DNA of 64,000 nucleotides from Ehretia macrophylla (GCA_037974665.1 CM075765.1:20628648-20692647); one strand, 5' to 3'; counted from the stretch's first letter, positions 11,431 to 24,427 are shown. The notes: generated by a model not told the origin, from the sequence alone. Translations and numbers: made by a program.

Positions 11431-12636
11431 GGTACCTTCCACTATAGCTGTATTATCGGGCAGCTCCTCTGCATCCAGTGCAAAGACCCTAGCCTGTACT
11501 CTCTGTGCTGGTCGTGCACCTGCAGCCCTATTCTGAACACCTCGACCTCCACCACGGCCCTGAACATTATTATATTTAGGGCAATCCTTCACCCTATGCT
11601 CATCACTGCCACAACCCGTACATTTTCCACTCTTCCTCCAGCAGTTAGCCTCAATATGCCCTGGTCGATTACAATAATCACACTGCTGATTTTGCCTAAC
11701 CGCAGTGTTTCCTGTAGGTGCTGGGGCTCTGGCAGGGGTAGGAACTGTACCTCCCTGCTGAGGTCTGGTCACAACTGGTCTAGCCTGAATCTGCTGCTGT
11801 GGCTGATACGAACGCTGCTGAGGACCCTGTGCAGAAGCCTGATACTGCCTCGGCTGACTCTGGCCCAACAACTGATTCTTCCCCGGCTGACTCCCCTCAG
11901 CTAACATCTCAGCCTTCCGTTTCTCAAACTTTGAGGCTGCCTGAAATGCCTCGGGAAAAGTAGTGTAGGTCTGTCCAGTCAAATGCAACTGTATGTCCAT
12001 TCTCAACCCACGGACAAACCTATGTATCATCCTCCTAGCTGGCCGTACCAACTCGGGCATATACCTCGACAGGCTAACAAATCTAGCCTCATATTGTGCA
12101 ACAGTCATATTTCCCTGCTTCAGGGACACAAACTCATCTTCCCGTCTCTCCATAGCCATCTCGGGAATATATTTGTCCCGGAACTCACTTACAAAATCAT
12201 CCCATAAGTGTGGAACATCCTCACAATCCCACCTCAGACTAACAGTATTCCACCACTGCTCTGCATCACCCTCAAATAAAAATGATGCATAGTCTATTCT
12301 TGCCTCATCGGTATACCTCATAGCAGTGAAAATTTTCTCAACTCGATTAATCCATCTCTCGGCCGCCTCATCATCAGGCTCTCCGAAGAACTTTCCCGGC
12401 TCGTGCCTCAGAAATTTCTCTAACTGGTTATTCTCAACTCTGTACCCCTGTCCACCAGGATTAGCTTGATTACCATGGGGATTAATCCGGTCCTGCCTCT
12501 GCTCATGTAGTACCTGTGTGATCCAGTCTACTGCAGTAGTCATGGTAGCCATAAACTGCTCAGGCAACGGCTGCTGACCCTGTTCTGCTGCCTCTTCATC
12601 TGATCCTATACCTTGAGTACCACGACGTGGCGGCAT
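11430..12636 (-). pseudogene. Element 1 gag: capsid and zinc-knuckle nucleocapsid (fossil part)
   Basis: The minus-strand coding region begins MPPRRGTQG at 12636, about 313 bp after the 5' LTR; element 3 starts at the same relative place with nearly the same residues. The capsid part holds the typical gypsy stretch [21 protein letters not shown] near residue 80-105 and [10 protein letters not shown] Gln/Pro-rich linker follows. Two CCHC zinc knuckles lie near residues 317 and 340 (CDYCNRPGH and [10 protein letters not shown]), as in a nucleocapsid that binds element RNA. Gag runs into pol without a stop, as is common in this clade. The right-hand boundary is approximate. Confidence 0.9.
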
Positions 12637-12949
12637 AGTAGCAACTCACAATAGCTGGCAACATTTAAAAGCAGTTTATAGACAAGAAATATAACACATA
12701 AGATTAGATAACACTCAAATCAATAACAATCCAACATTCTATAACACAATTCACATAAGACAAGTTTAACTTGCCATACTATTTCACTTAAACACATAAA
12801 CATTCCAAGTTCACAAAGTCATGCTAGAACATTTTCTTTTCACTTAGCAATCATTCATAAACACTTTAGCATTTTAGACCTTTACCCCACAGACCGAGAA
12901 TCATATCCTTGCTCAAGCACGACTATCATGCTCTGATACCACCTAAAGA
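12637..12949 (-). other. Element 1 untranslated leader after the 5' LTR
   Basis: This 313-bp stretch between LTR and gag holds the primer site and, just downstream, a motif at about 12882-12915 (minus strand gattctcggtctgtggggt). The motif recurs in element 3 and, diverged, in the non-coding element. Such leaders often hold packaging signals; the role here is inferred. Confidence 0.7.
12930..12941 (-). other. Primer binding site, element 1 (initiator Met-tRNA)
   Basis: On the minus strand TGGTATCAGAGC lies eight bases from the 5' LTR end. This 12-mer is the classic plant primer site complementary to the 3' end of initiator Met-tRNA. It shows that the right-hand LTR is the 5' LTR. Confidence 0.95.
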
Positions 12950-15237
12950 TGTCACGCCCCGACCCGACCCCGCAAAAGGCCAAGCCCGAACCCGACACAC
13001 GGACGGAGTCTCCTCTGTACCGCGGACGATCCGAAAACCCTAAAAACAATATAATACTTGCGAAAGCCATAAAATAATCAAAACAAGCCAACTTTCTATA
13101 AAACATACATTTCTTATTATCCAACTTTCCAAACCAAAAATGATATGCATACTACACAAGTACATATGCCACTAAACCATTAGCCATTAGCATGCATTTC
13201 TTCACTAGTCATCCGAGTATAAGTTTACAATTTACAAACTTAATCCATTACAACATAAGACCATTAAAGGTCTCCACTAGAAAATATATACAAGGCTACA
13301 AGCCTCAAAATTAAACGACCTCCACGCAATATACATAACAAGCAAGGTTCGCACAAAACTGGTAACCAACCACCAGCAAAGCAGGGAAGTGCCATCACGG
13401 AAACACCTCCACCTGCTCCTCCTCCTCAATTACCTCTAGAGGGTCTGCTTCAACTACTCCTGTAAAAACATGGTATAGAAAGGAATGAGAAAAAACTATT
13501 GCTCAGCGAGGGCAATTGGTCTCAAGGACGGAGATGAGAGGAGTATGCAATGCAATTAGCCAAACAATACATACAAATCATATAAGTTACCTCCAAAGCC
13601 AACAATAAAGCAAGGCATTTATTTAAAGCTGCAAACACTCAATTAAAGGATACGATACTCTTTTCACGAGCAACTTTCAAACACGAATTCAATGATGACG
13701 CGCCAGCCCAAACAACCTTATAACACTAGTTTGGAATACACCGGAAGTATCCATCAATCCTACGACCCAAATCTCCCTGGGAGGCAACCCAAGCGAGAAA
13801 GGGAATAGCAGCGGAGCTAGAGCAACCAACACTGGCAACCCAAGGCTACCCAGAGAGGCCCATCACCCACGCACGAGACACTATGCAATGCAAGACTCGA
13901 TACAAGACAATAAAAAGCGATAAACAAGCGATAAAGCCACACGTGGGAGAATAACAAAGTAGGTTACTCTCGCACGCAATAGCAGCAATTTGATAAGCAA
14001 TTCAATCCAAAACAACTCAAACAAGTAATTCAAGTAATTCTAAGCATTCTATAAGCATAAAGACAAGTAAACACACAAAAACACAAATCGGCCCCAACTG
14101 TCAAAATGCTACCATTTCCAAACGAGCCACGAGTTCTGGAAACTGACTTCGCCAACCCTCCTAGGTCACCATAAGGCACGTCTAAAGACCCCAAAACCTT
14201 ACTTTACCCTAGAACTCGCGCAAAGCCCCGATTTCCCCCTTTCTCGTTTGAACTACAACTACAACAACCAAACACCCAACCAACGCCATAATCGTACCAA
14301 AAGTGCTTCCATGGCTTTCCGAAGCAATGCCAACAAGCAAAATGAGAAAACGCCAAAGTCGACCTAAACGACCCCGACTTTCCCAAAGGCTTAATTCTCA
14401 ATTTTTTCACTACGCAACCCAAACAAACCACACATTTTAGCATTCTAGCATACCTAGCACGTTTCTACATCACCGGAAAGCATAACAGCGCAACTTCAAC
14501 GTTTCAAGGTTTTACTATTCACAAAACACTATTCATTCCACAATTCAAGTTGCAATCACAACATTTAACCGCATAAAATGTTACAAAGCCATAAATACAT
14601 GTTCTACAAATGCTAAGGAACATTCTAGAAGCATCAAATTGCTTTAAATAACGATCTACGGATAAATCTAAAAATTGACAAAGTTAACAAACACAACGTA
14701 TAAATGCGCAAATAACATGCTTCCCTCACCTTAGGTACTCCTAGTCGCTAGGAAAACAACGTTGGTTGCCTCGGAAATGACCCCGCACGAGCACACGCGA
14801 AGATTGATCGTTTGGAAGGTTGAAAGGTTTTTTTTTTCTCTAAGGAAGCTCACGACCTGCTGCTGGTTTTGCTGCTGTTTTTATTTTATTTTGCTTAGTT
14901 TTAACTTATTTAAGGGTCAAATGGTCAAAGGGTCAAAGGGCTAAGTCAAACTACTTAAAAACTTGGTCAAAGGGCCCTATTTCACGCGTTTTAAAGCCGT
15001 TTCAGTTAAGGTAAGTTCAATTAAAGTTAGCAACAATTAAAATATAAAATTTAAGTCGTCTAAATACTAGTTTCACTATTTGCTGAGGACTGGAACTCGT
15101 TATCTATCTATCACTCCTTAAATGCAATGCACGTTGTGTCGGCGAGAAAGTAACAGTTAATTCACAAAGAATTTAAGGAAATATAATTTTCAAAATAATA
15201 AACAAAGAAAATTCACATTCCGGGCTCGGGTATTACA
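12950..15237 (-). repeat. Element 1, 5' LTR (right side in window)
   Basis: 2288 bp, nearly identical to 5852-8141, with about 40 differences by eye, many of them transitions. Equivalent signals are a TATA-like box at 14905-14913, a donor-like site at 14728-14729, the GC-rich core near 13690-13895, a hairpin at 13486-13505 and an acceptor-like AG at 13460-13461 (all read on the minus strand). Confidence 0.96.
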
Positions 15238-15242
15238 AAACC
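15238..15242. repeat. Target site duplication of element 1, right copy
   Basis: aaacc follows the terminal CA of the right LTR and matches 5847-5851; satellite sequence continues at once (ctctcaagg). Confidence 0.95.
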
Positions 15243-18200
15243 CTCTCAAGGTACTGCCTTCCGCTAAAGTTTTCGCCTCCTTCGTCTTCCAATTCTCGGG
15301 TTCGTGCTTGGTTCATGCTTCTGGGAAGACCTACTTAACTTATTGGTTCATGGTTCTCGAAAACTACTATTCTGTGTTTCACTTTAGCCTTTTTCTACAA
15401 TAGGAAGGAAGCCTAACATGAAGGAGAAAAACGATCTTCTCTAAAAAAACCGCAGGAGAAAAAAAAGGTCAGTCAGGTTAGAGAGAGATTCTCTCAAGCT
15501 CTAGAGAGAGAAAACCCTCTCAATGTGCTACCTTTTGTTGATGTTTTTACCCCTCTTTCATCCTCCAATTATCTGCTTCTTGCTTGGTTCGTGCTTCTCG
15601 GAAATCTATGGTTTACTTCTTGGTTCGTGGCTCTCGAAAACCTCTATTCTGTGTTTTTCTATGTCATCTTCCCACAATGGGAAGGAAACCTAAGCAGAAG
15701 GAGAAAGGTTCATCTTCTCGAAGAAAAAAAAATAGTCGGTCATGTTATAGAGAGATTCTCTCAAGCTCTAGAGAGAGAAAACCCTCTTAAGGTACTGCCT
15801 TTTGCTGAAGTTTTTCGCCTTTTTCATCTTCCAATTCTCTGCTTCGTGCTTGGTTCGTGGTTCTCGGAAAACCTGGTTTACTTCTGGGTTCGTGGTTCTC
15901 GAAAACCTCTGTTCTGTGTTTCTCTTTACCCACTTCCCACAATGGGAAGGAAACCTAACAAGAAGGAGAAAAACCGTAATCTCGAACAAAACCGCTGGAA
16001 AAAAAAAAAGGTCAGTCAGGTTAGAGAGAGATTCTCTCAAGCTCTAGAGAGAGAAAACCCTCTCAAGGTGCTACCTTTAACTGATGTTTTTTCGCCTCTT
16101 TTATCTTCCAATTCTCTACTTCGTGCTTGGTTCATGGTTCTCAGAAACCTTTGCTTTACTTCTTGGTTCGTGGCTCTCGAAAACCTCTATTCTGTGTTTT
16201 TCTTTACCTTCTTCCCACAATAGGAAGAAAACCTAACCAGAAGGAGAAAGGTTCAACTACTAAAAAAATAAAAAATTTTGTCATGTAAGTGAGAGATTCT
16301 CTCAAGCTCTAGAGAGAGAAAATCCTCTCAAGGTACTGCCTTCCACTGAAGTTTTTCGCCTCTTTCGTCTTCGAATTCACTGGTTCGTGGTTGGTTCATG
16401 GTTCTTAGAAAACCTACTTAACTTCTTGGTTCGTGGTTCTCGAAAACCTCTATTATGTGTTTCACTTTAGCCTCTTCCTGCAATAGGAAGGAAGACTAAC
16501 ATGAAGGAGAAAAACCGTCTTCTTGAACAAAACCGCTAGAAAAAAAAGGTTAGTCAGGTTAGAGAGAGATTCTCTCAGGCTCTAGAGAGAGATTCTCTCA
16601 GGCTCTAGGGAGAGAAAACCCTCTCAATGTGCTGCCTTTCGCTGATGTTTTTTCGCCTCTTTCATCTTCCAATTATCTGCTTCGTGCTTGGTTCGTGCTT
16701 CTCGGAAACCTATGCTTCACTTCTTGGTTCGTGGCTCTCGAAAACCTCTCTTCTATGTTTTTCTTCGCCTTCTTCCCACAATGGGAAGGAAACCTAACCA
16801 AAAGGAGAAAGGTTCATCTTCTTGAAAAAAAAATTGTCGGTCATGTTAGAAGGAGATTCTCTCAAGCTTTAGTGAGAGAAAACCCTCTCAAGGTACTGCC
16901 TTTCGCTGAAGTTTTTCGCCTATTTCATCTTCGAATTCTCTGCTTCGTGCTTGGTTCGTGGTTCACAGAAAACCTGGTTTACTTCTGGGTTCGTGGTTCT
17001 CGAAAACCTCTGTTTTGTGTTTCTCTTTACCCTCTTCCCACAATGGGAAGGAAACCTAATAGGAAGTAGAAAACTCGTATTCTCGAACAAAACTGCTGGA
17101 AAAAACAAGGTCAATCAGGTTGAGAGAGATTCACTCAAGCTCTATAGAGAGAAAACCCTCTCAAGGTCCTGCCTTTAGCTGATGTTTTTTCACCTATTTC
17201 ATCTTCCAATTCTCTGCTTCGTGCTAGGTTCATGGTTCTCAGAAACCTTTGGTTTACTTCATGGTTCGTGGCTCTCGAAAACCTCTATTTTGTGTTTTTC
17301 TTTGCCTTCTTCCCTCAATGGGAAGGAAACCTAACCAGAAGGAGAAAGGTTCATCTTCTAAAAAAAAAAAGAGTCAGTCATGTTAGAGAGAGATTCTCTC
17401 AAGCACTAGAGAGAGAAACCCCTCGCAAGGTACTGCCTTTCGCTGAAGTTTTTTGCCTATTTCATCTTCCAATTCTCTGGTTCGTGCTTGGTTCATGGTT
17501 CTCGGAAAACCTACTTAGCTTCTTGGTTTGTGGTTCTCGAAATCCTCCATTCTGTGTTTCTCTTTACCCTCTCCCTACAATGGGAAGGAAACCTAACATG
17601 AAGGAGAAAAATTGTCTTCTCGAACAAAACCGCTGGAAAAGAAAAAAGGTCAGTCAGGTTAGAGAGAGATTCTCTCAAGCTCTAGAGAGAGAAAACCCTC
17701 TCAAGGTGCTGCCTTTCGCTGATGTTTTTTCACCTCTTTCATCTTCCAATTCTCTATTTCATGGTTGGTTCATGGTTCTCGGAAACCTATGCTTTACTTC
17801 TTGGTTAGTGCATCTCGAAAACCTCTGTTCTATGTTTTTCTTTACCTTCTTCCGACAATGGGAAGGACACCTAACCAGAAGGAGAAAGGTTCAACTTCTC
17901 AACAAAAAAAAGGTAGCCATGTTAGAGATAGATTCTCTCAAGCTCTAGAGAGAGAAAACCCTCTCAATGTATTGTCTTTTCCTGATATTTTTTGACCTCT
18001 TTCCTCTTCCAATTCTCTGCTTCGTGCTTGGTTCGTGGTTCTCGAAAACCTATGCATTACTTCTTGGTTCGTGGCTCTCGAAAACCTCTGTTCTGTGTTT
18101 TTCTTTACCTTCTTCCCACAATGGGAAGGAAACCTAACCAGAAGGAGAAAGGTTAATCTTCTAAAAAAAAATAAAAAATCAGTCATGTTAGACAGAGATT

Positions 18201-18429
18201 CTTTCAAGCTCTACATAAGGAAAACCCTCTCAAAGTGCTGCCTTTCGCTGATGTTTTTTCGCTTCCTTCATCTTCCAATTCTCTGCTTCGTGCTTGGTTC
18301 GTGGTTCTCATAAACATTTGCTTTACTTTTTGGTTCGAGCCTCTCGAAAACCTCTATTCTGTGTTTTTCTTTACCTTCTTCCCACAATGGGAATGAAACC
18401 TAACCAGAAGGAGAAAGGTTCATCTTCCC

Positions 18430-18449
18430 AAAAAAAAAAAAAAAAAAAA
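18430..18449. repeat. Longest A-tract in the satellite (20 A)
   Basis: Every unit has an A-tract at the same place, usually 8-15 bases. This one has 20 uninterrupted A. Length change here is the main cause of reading-frame differences between units. Confidence 0.9.
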
Positions 18450-21400
18450 GTCAGTCATGTTAGAGAAAAATTCTCTCAAGCACTAGAGAGAACCCTGTCA
18501 AGGTAGTGCCTTCCGCTAAAGTTTTTCGCCTCTTTCGTCTTCCAATTCTCTAGTTCATGCTTGGTTCATGGTTCTCAGAAAACCTACTTAACTTCTTGGT
18601 TCGTGGTTCTCGAAAACCTCTATTATGTGTTTCTCTTTACCCTCTTCCAACAATGGGAAGGAAGCCTAACATGAAGGAGAAAAACTATCGTCTCGAACAA
18701 AACCGCTGGAAAAAAAAAAGGTCAGTCAAGTTAGAGAGAGATTCTCTCAAGCTCTAGAGAGAGAAAACCCTCTCAAGGTGCTGCCTCTAGCTAATGTTTT
18801 TTCGCCTCTTTCATCTTCCAATTCTCTGCTTCGTGCATGGTTAATGGTTCTCAGAAACCTTTGCTTTACTTCTCGGTTCATGGCTCTCGAAAACCTCTAT
18901 TATGTGTTTTTCTTTACCATCTTCCCGCAATGGGAAGGAAACCTAACCAGAAGGAGAAAGGTTTATCTTCTAAAAAAAAAAAGTCAGTCATGTTAAAGAG
19001 AGATTGTCTCAAGCTGTAGAGAGACAAAACACTATCAAGGTACTGCCTTCCCCTGAAGTTTTCGCCTCTTTCATCTTCCAATTCTCTGGTTCGTGCTTGG
19101 TTCATGGTTCTCGGAAAACCTACTTAACTTCTTGGTTCGTGGTTCTTGAAAACCTCTATTCTGTGTTTCTCTTTACCCTCTTCCTACAATGGGAAGGAAG
19201 CCTAACATGAAGGAGAAAAACCGTCTTCTCGAACAAAACCGCTGGAAAAAAAAAGGTCAGTCAGGTTAGAGAGAGATTCTCTCAAGCTGTAGAGAGAGAA
19301 AACCCTCTCAAGGTGCTGCCTTTCGCTGATGTTTTTTCGCCTCTTTCATCTTCCAATTCTCAATTTCGGGGTTGGTTCGTGGTTCTCGGAAACCTATGCT
19401 TTACTTCTTGGTTCGTGCATCTCGAAAACCTCTGTTCTGTGTTTTTCTTTACCTTCTTCTGACAATGGGAAGGACACCTAACCAGAAGGAGAAAGGTTCA
19501 TCTTCTCCAAAAAAAAAAAAAATCAGCCATGTTAGAGAGAGATTCTCTCAAGCTCTAGAGAGAGAAAACCCTCTCAACGTACTGCCTTTTGCTGATGTTT
19601 TTTGACCTCTTTCATCTTCCAATTCTCTGCTTCGTGCTTGGTTCGTGGTTCTCGAAAACCGATGCGTTACTTCTTGGTTCGTGGCTCTCGAAAACCTCTG
19701 TTCTTGTGTTTTTCTTTACCTTCTTCCCACAATGGAGGGAAACCTAACCAGGAGGAGAAAGGTTAATCTTCCAAAAAAAAAAAAGTCAGTCATGTTAGAG
19801 AGAGATTCTTTCAAGCTCTACATAGAGAAAACCCTCTCAAGGTGCTGCCTTTCACTGGTATTTTTTCGCCTCTTTCATCTTTCAATTCTCTGGTTCATGC
19901 TTGGTTCGTGGTTCTCGGAAAACCTACTTTATTTCTTGGTTCGTGGCTCTCAAAAACCTCCATTATGTGTTTTTCTTTACCTTCTTCCCATAATGGGAAG
20001 GAAACCTAACCAGAAGGAGAATGGTTAATCTTCTATAAAAAAAAAGTCAGTCATGTTAGAGATAGATTCTCTTAAGCTCTTCATAGAGAAAACGCTCTCA
20101 AGGTGCTGCCTTCTGCCAATGTTTTTTCGCCTCTTTCATCTTCCAATTCTCTGCTTCGTGCTTGGTTCGTGGTTCTCAGAAACCTTTGGTTTACTTCTTG
20201 GTTTGTGGCTCTCAAAAACCTCTATTCTGTGTTTTTCTTTACCTTCTTCCCACAATGGGAAGGAAACCTAACCAGAAGGGGAAAGGTTCATCTTCTAAAA
20301 AAAATAAAAAAGTGTCAGTCATGTTAGAGAAAGATTCTCTCAAGCTATAGAGAGAGAAAACCCTCTCAAGGTACTGCCTTCTGCTGAAGTTTTTCGCCTC
20401 TTTCATTTTCCAATTCTCTCGTTCATGCTTGGTTCGTGGTTCTCGAAAAACCTACTTTACTACTTTGTTCGTGGTTATCAAAAACATCTATTCTGTGTTT
20501 CTCTTTACCTACTTCCCACAATGAGAAAGAAACCTAACATGAAGGAGAAAAACCGTCTTCTCAAACAAAACCACTGGAAAAAAAGGTCAGTCTGGTTAGA
20601 GAGAGATTCTTTCAAGCTCTAGAGAGAGAAAACCCTCTCAAGGTATTGCCTTCTACTGATGTTGTTTCGTCTCTTTCATCTTCCAATTCTCTACTTCGTG
20701 CTTGGTTCGGGGTTCTCAGAAACCTATACTTTACTTCTTGCTTCGTGGAACTAGAAAACCTCTGTTCTCAGTTTTTCTTTACCTTCTTCCCACAATGGGA
20801 TGGAAACCTAACAAGAACGAGAAAGGTTAATCTTCTAAAAAAAAAAGTCAGTCATGTTAGACGGAGATTCTGTCAAGCTCTACAGTGAGAAAACCCTCTC
20901 AAGGTACTGCCTTTCACTGAAGTTTTTCGCCTATTTCATCTTCCAATTCCCTGCTTTGTGCTTGGTTCGTGCTGCTCGTAAACCTATGCTTTACTTCTTG
21001 GTTCGTAGCTCTCGAAAACCTCTCTTCTGTGTTTTTCTTTACCGTCTTCCCACTATGGGAAGGAAACCTAACAAGAAGAAGAAAGGTTCATCTTCTTGAA
21101 AAAAAAAATAGTCGGCCATGTTAGAGATAGATTCTCTCAAGCTCTAGATAGAAAAAACCCTCTCAAGGTGCTGCCTTTCGCTGATGTTTTTTTGCCTCTT
21201 TCATCTTTCCAATTCTCTGGTTCATGCTTGGTTCGTGGTTCTCAGAAAACCTACTTTATTTCTTGGTTCGTGGCTCTCGAAAACCTCCATTCTGTGTTTT
21301 TCTTTACCTTCTCCCCACAATGGGAAGGAAACCTAACCAGAAGGAGAAAGGTTAATCTTCTAAAAAAAACAAAGTCAGTCATGTTAGAGAGAGATTCTCT

Positions 21401-22619
21401 CAAGCTCTACAGAGAGAAAACCCTCTCAAGGTGCTGCCTTTCGCTGAAGTTTTTTCACCTCTTTCATCTTCCAATTCTCTTCTTCGTGCTTGGTTCGTGG
21501 TTCTCAGAAACCTTTGCTTTACTTCTTGGTTCGTGGCGCTCGAAAACCTCTATTCTGTGTTTTTCTTTACCTTCTTCCCACAATGGGAAGGAAACCTAAC
21601 CAGAAGGGGAAAGGTTCATCTTCTCAAAAAAAAAAAATTGTCAGTCATGTTAGAGAAAGATTCTCTCAAGCTATAGAGAGAGAAAACCCTCTCAAGGTAC
21701 TGCCTTCCGCTGAAGTTTTTCGCCTCTATCATCTTCCAATTCTCTGGTTCGTGGTTCTCGGAAAACCTACTTTACTACTTTGTTCGTGGTTCTCGAAAAC
21801 CTCTATTCTGTGTTTCTCTTTACCCTCTTCCCACAATGGGAAAGAAACCTAACATGAAGGAGAAAAACCGTCTTCTCAAACAAAACCGCTGGAAAAAAAA
21901 GGTCAGTCAGGTTAGAGAGAGATTCTCTCAAGCTCTAGAGAGAGAAAACCCTCTCAAGGTGCTGCCTTCAGCCAATATTTTTTTGCCTCTTTCATCTTCT
22001 AATTCTCTGCTTCGTGCTTGGTTCGTGGTTCTCCGAAACCTATACTTTACTACTTTGTTCGTGATTCTCGAAAACCTCTATTCTCTGTTTTTCTTTACCT
22101 TCTTCCCACAGTGGGAAGGAAACCTAACCATAAGGAGAAAGGTTAATCTTCTCAAAAAAAAAAAAGTTAGTCATGTTAGACGGAGATTCTGTCAAGCTCT
22201 ACAGAGAGAAAACCCTCTTAAGGTACTGCCTTTTGCTGAAGTTTTTCGCCTATTTCATCTTCCAATTCCCTGCTTCGTGCTTGGTTCGTGCTGCTCGTAA
22301 GCCTATGCTTTACTTCTTGGTTCGTGGCTCTCGGAAACCTCTCTTCTGTGTTTTTCTTTAATGTCTTCCCACTAAGGGAAGGAAACCAAACAAGAAGAAG
22401 GAAGGTTCATCTTCTCGGAAAAAAAAGATAGTCGGTCATGTTAGAGAGAGATTCTCTCAAGCTCTAGAAAAAACCCTCTCAAGGTACTGCCTTTCGCTGA
22501 AGTTTTTCACCTCTTTCATCTCCAATTCTCTGCTTCGTGCTTGGTTCGTGGTTCTCGAAAAACCTGGTTTACTTCTGGGCTCGTGGTTCTCGAAAACCTC
22601 TGTTCTGTGTTTCTCTTTA

Positions 22620-23823
22620 CCCTCTTCCTACAATGGGAAGGAAACCAAACATGAAGGAGAAAAACCGTCTTCTCGAACAAAACGGCTAGGAAAAAAAGGT
22701 CAGTTAGGTTAGAGCGAGATTCTCTCAAGCTCTAGAGAGAGAAAACCCTCTCAAGGTACTGCCTTTCGCTGATGTTTTTTCTGCCTCTTTCATCTTCCAA
22801 CTCTCTATTTCGTGGTTGGTTCGTGGTTCTAGGAAACCTATGATTTACTTCTTGGTTCGTGCGTCTCGAAAACCTCTATTCTGTGTTTTTCTTTACCTTC
22901 TTCCGACAATGGGAAGAACACCTAACCAGAAGCAGAAAGCTTCAACTTCTCAAAAAAAAAGTCAGCCATGTTATAGAGAGATTCTCTCAAGCTCTAGAGA
23001 GAGAAAACCCTCTCAACGTACTGCCTTTCCCTGATGTTTTTTGACCTCTTTCATCTTCCAATTCTCTGCTTCGTGATTGGTTCGTGGTTCTCGGAAACCT
23101 ATGTGTTACTTCTTGGTTTGTGGCTCTCGAAAACCTCTATTCTGTGTTTTTCTTTACCTTCTTCCCACAATGGGAAGGAAACCTAACCAGAAGGAGAAAG
23201 GTTAATCTTCTAAAAATAAAAATAAAAGTCAATGATGTTAGAGAGAGATTCTCTCAATCTCTACAAAGAGAAAACCCTATCAAGGTGCTGCCTTTCGCTG
23301 ATGTTTTTTCACCTCTTTCATCTTCCAATTCTCAACTTCGTGCTTGGTTCGTGGTTCTCAGAAACCTTTGATTTACTTCTTGGTTCGTGGCTCCCGAAAA
23401 CCTCTATTCTGTGTTTTTTTTTCTTCTTCCCACAATAGGAAGAAAACCTAACCAAAAGGAGAAAGGTTCATCTTCTAAAAAAAAAAAATGTCAATCATGT
23501 TAGAGAAAGATTCTCTCAAGCTCTAGAGATAGAAAAGCCTCTCAAGGTACTGCTTTCCCCTGAAGTTTCTCGCCTCTTTCATCTTCCAATTCTCTGGTTC
23601 ATGCTTAGTTCGTGGTTCTCGGAAAACCAACTTTACTTCTTGGATCGTGGTTCTCGAACACCTCTATTCTGTGTTTCTCTTTACCCTCTTCCTACAATGG
23701 CAAGGAAACCTACCATGAAGCAGAAAAACCGTCTTCTCGATCAAAACCGCTGGAAAATAAAAAGGTCCGTCAGGTTAGAGAGAGATTCTCTCAAGCTCTA
23801 GAGAGAGAAAACCCTCTCAAGGT
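22620..23823. repeat. Satellite segment paralogous to 28300-29511 (12-unit higher-order repeat)
   Basis: Shared private variants in the same order show a long-range copy: gaaaccaaacatgaagg (22641 and 28322), agcagaaagcttcaac, ctaaaaataaaaataaaag, and gctggaaaataaaaagg (about 23.75 and 29.44 kb). The offset is 5681 bp, or 3205 bp once the solo LTR and its duplicated site are removed, equal to 12 units. Confidence 0.8.
23819..23823. repeat. Target site duplication of the solo LTR, left copy
   Basis: aaggt precedes the TG of the solo LTR and recurs at 26295-26299. The uninterrupted paralog ctctcaaggtgctgcc is seen near 29507. Confidence 0.95.
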
Positions 23824-24211
23824 TGTGATACCCCAAACCTGGCATGTATTCAATAGCATTTAAAGTTCATTTAGATTGCATTTTATTGACCTTTTACCTT
23901 CTTTGACCAAACTGGTTGACTTTTCATCTACATTGACCAACTAGGACAAGGTGAAAAATTTTGAAATGTTTAATAAAAGGCAAACTTGGGATTAGAAATA
24001 AAAAAATGCAATGTTAAGTTAGTCAAATTTTGGGTCAACTTTGGAATTAAATCTGAACCAATTGGGGAAGAGTTAGGTAGCAAATTATATATGGTTGGAA
24101 AGCTCTATGAGTCTAGTTTATGAGGCTTCAAACCGTTCGTGAATTGGAGTTTTCTAGAAGAAGTTATGGCCATTTTCGTAAGGTCGCGCATAGCTGTTTT
24201 GGTTTAGCGGG

Positions 24212-24260
24212 TTGACCGAATTTTGACCTTTGACTTCTTGTCATTTTTTTTTTAAATAAG
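24212..24260 (+). promoter_or_regulatory. TTGAC cluster and TATA-like box, solo LTR
   Basis: Three TTGAC boxes lie in 24212-24235, followed by TTAAATAAG at 24252-24260. This nonamer is identical in elements 1 and 3 and lies 179 bp before the donor-like site. More TTGAC words lie near 23.89-23.94 kb. Likely LTR promoter, by motif and position. Confidence 0.5.
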
Positions 24261-24427
24261 CAGAATGTGCACGAAAAAAACAGAGAAAAAGGGCTTGAAA
24301 CCATGAGGAAAAGAAGGAGAAAAAAAAAAAGAAAATCTCAACTTCAAATCTTCGATTCTTCGCGTGGGCTTGTGCGGGGTGGTTTCCGAGGCACTCTACG
24401 AGGTTTTCCTAGCGTCTAGGAGCGTCT

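Larger units (their letters stand above)
5852..15237 (-). mobile_element. Element 1: full-length Ty3/gypsy chromovirus (Tekay/Del-like), minus strand
   Basis: A 9386-bp LTR retrotransposon lies in the satellite in reverse orientation. It has two LTRs of about 2.29 kb with TG...CA ends, a perfect 5-bp target duplication, a Met-tRNA primer site, a purine tract, and a gag-pol region in the order gag, protease, reverse transcriptase, RNase H, integrase and a chromodomain-like tail. That order defines Ty3/gypsy. The long LTRs and the EEATWE motif in the tail suggest the Tekay/Del chromoviruses. The coding region is broken at about three or four points, so this copy is a fossil although its ends look whole. 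By eye the LTRs differ at about 40 positions (about 1.7%). With commonly used plant rates (0.7-1.3e-8 per site per year) that is roughly 0.6-1.2 million years. Element 3 is a close relative. Confidence 0.96.
15238..23823. repeat. Tandem satellite, block 2
   Basis: The same satellite resumes in phase after element 1. The heptamer order holds to the C unit ending at 15765; the next C follows four units later (16866). From about 17.7 kb a fourth subtype, D, appears, marked by ttccgacaatgggaaggacacc and gtcagccatg (near 17.94, 19.55 and 22.99 kb). Units carrying agattctgtcaag occur near 20.86 and 22.17 kb. Short-range duplications and trims within units occur, such as the doubled agattctctcaggctctag near 16.57-16.61 kb. 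No gene is supported. Confidence 0.96.
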
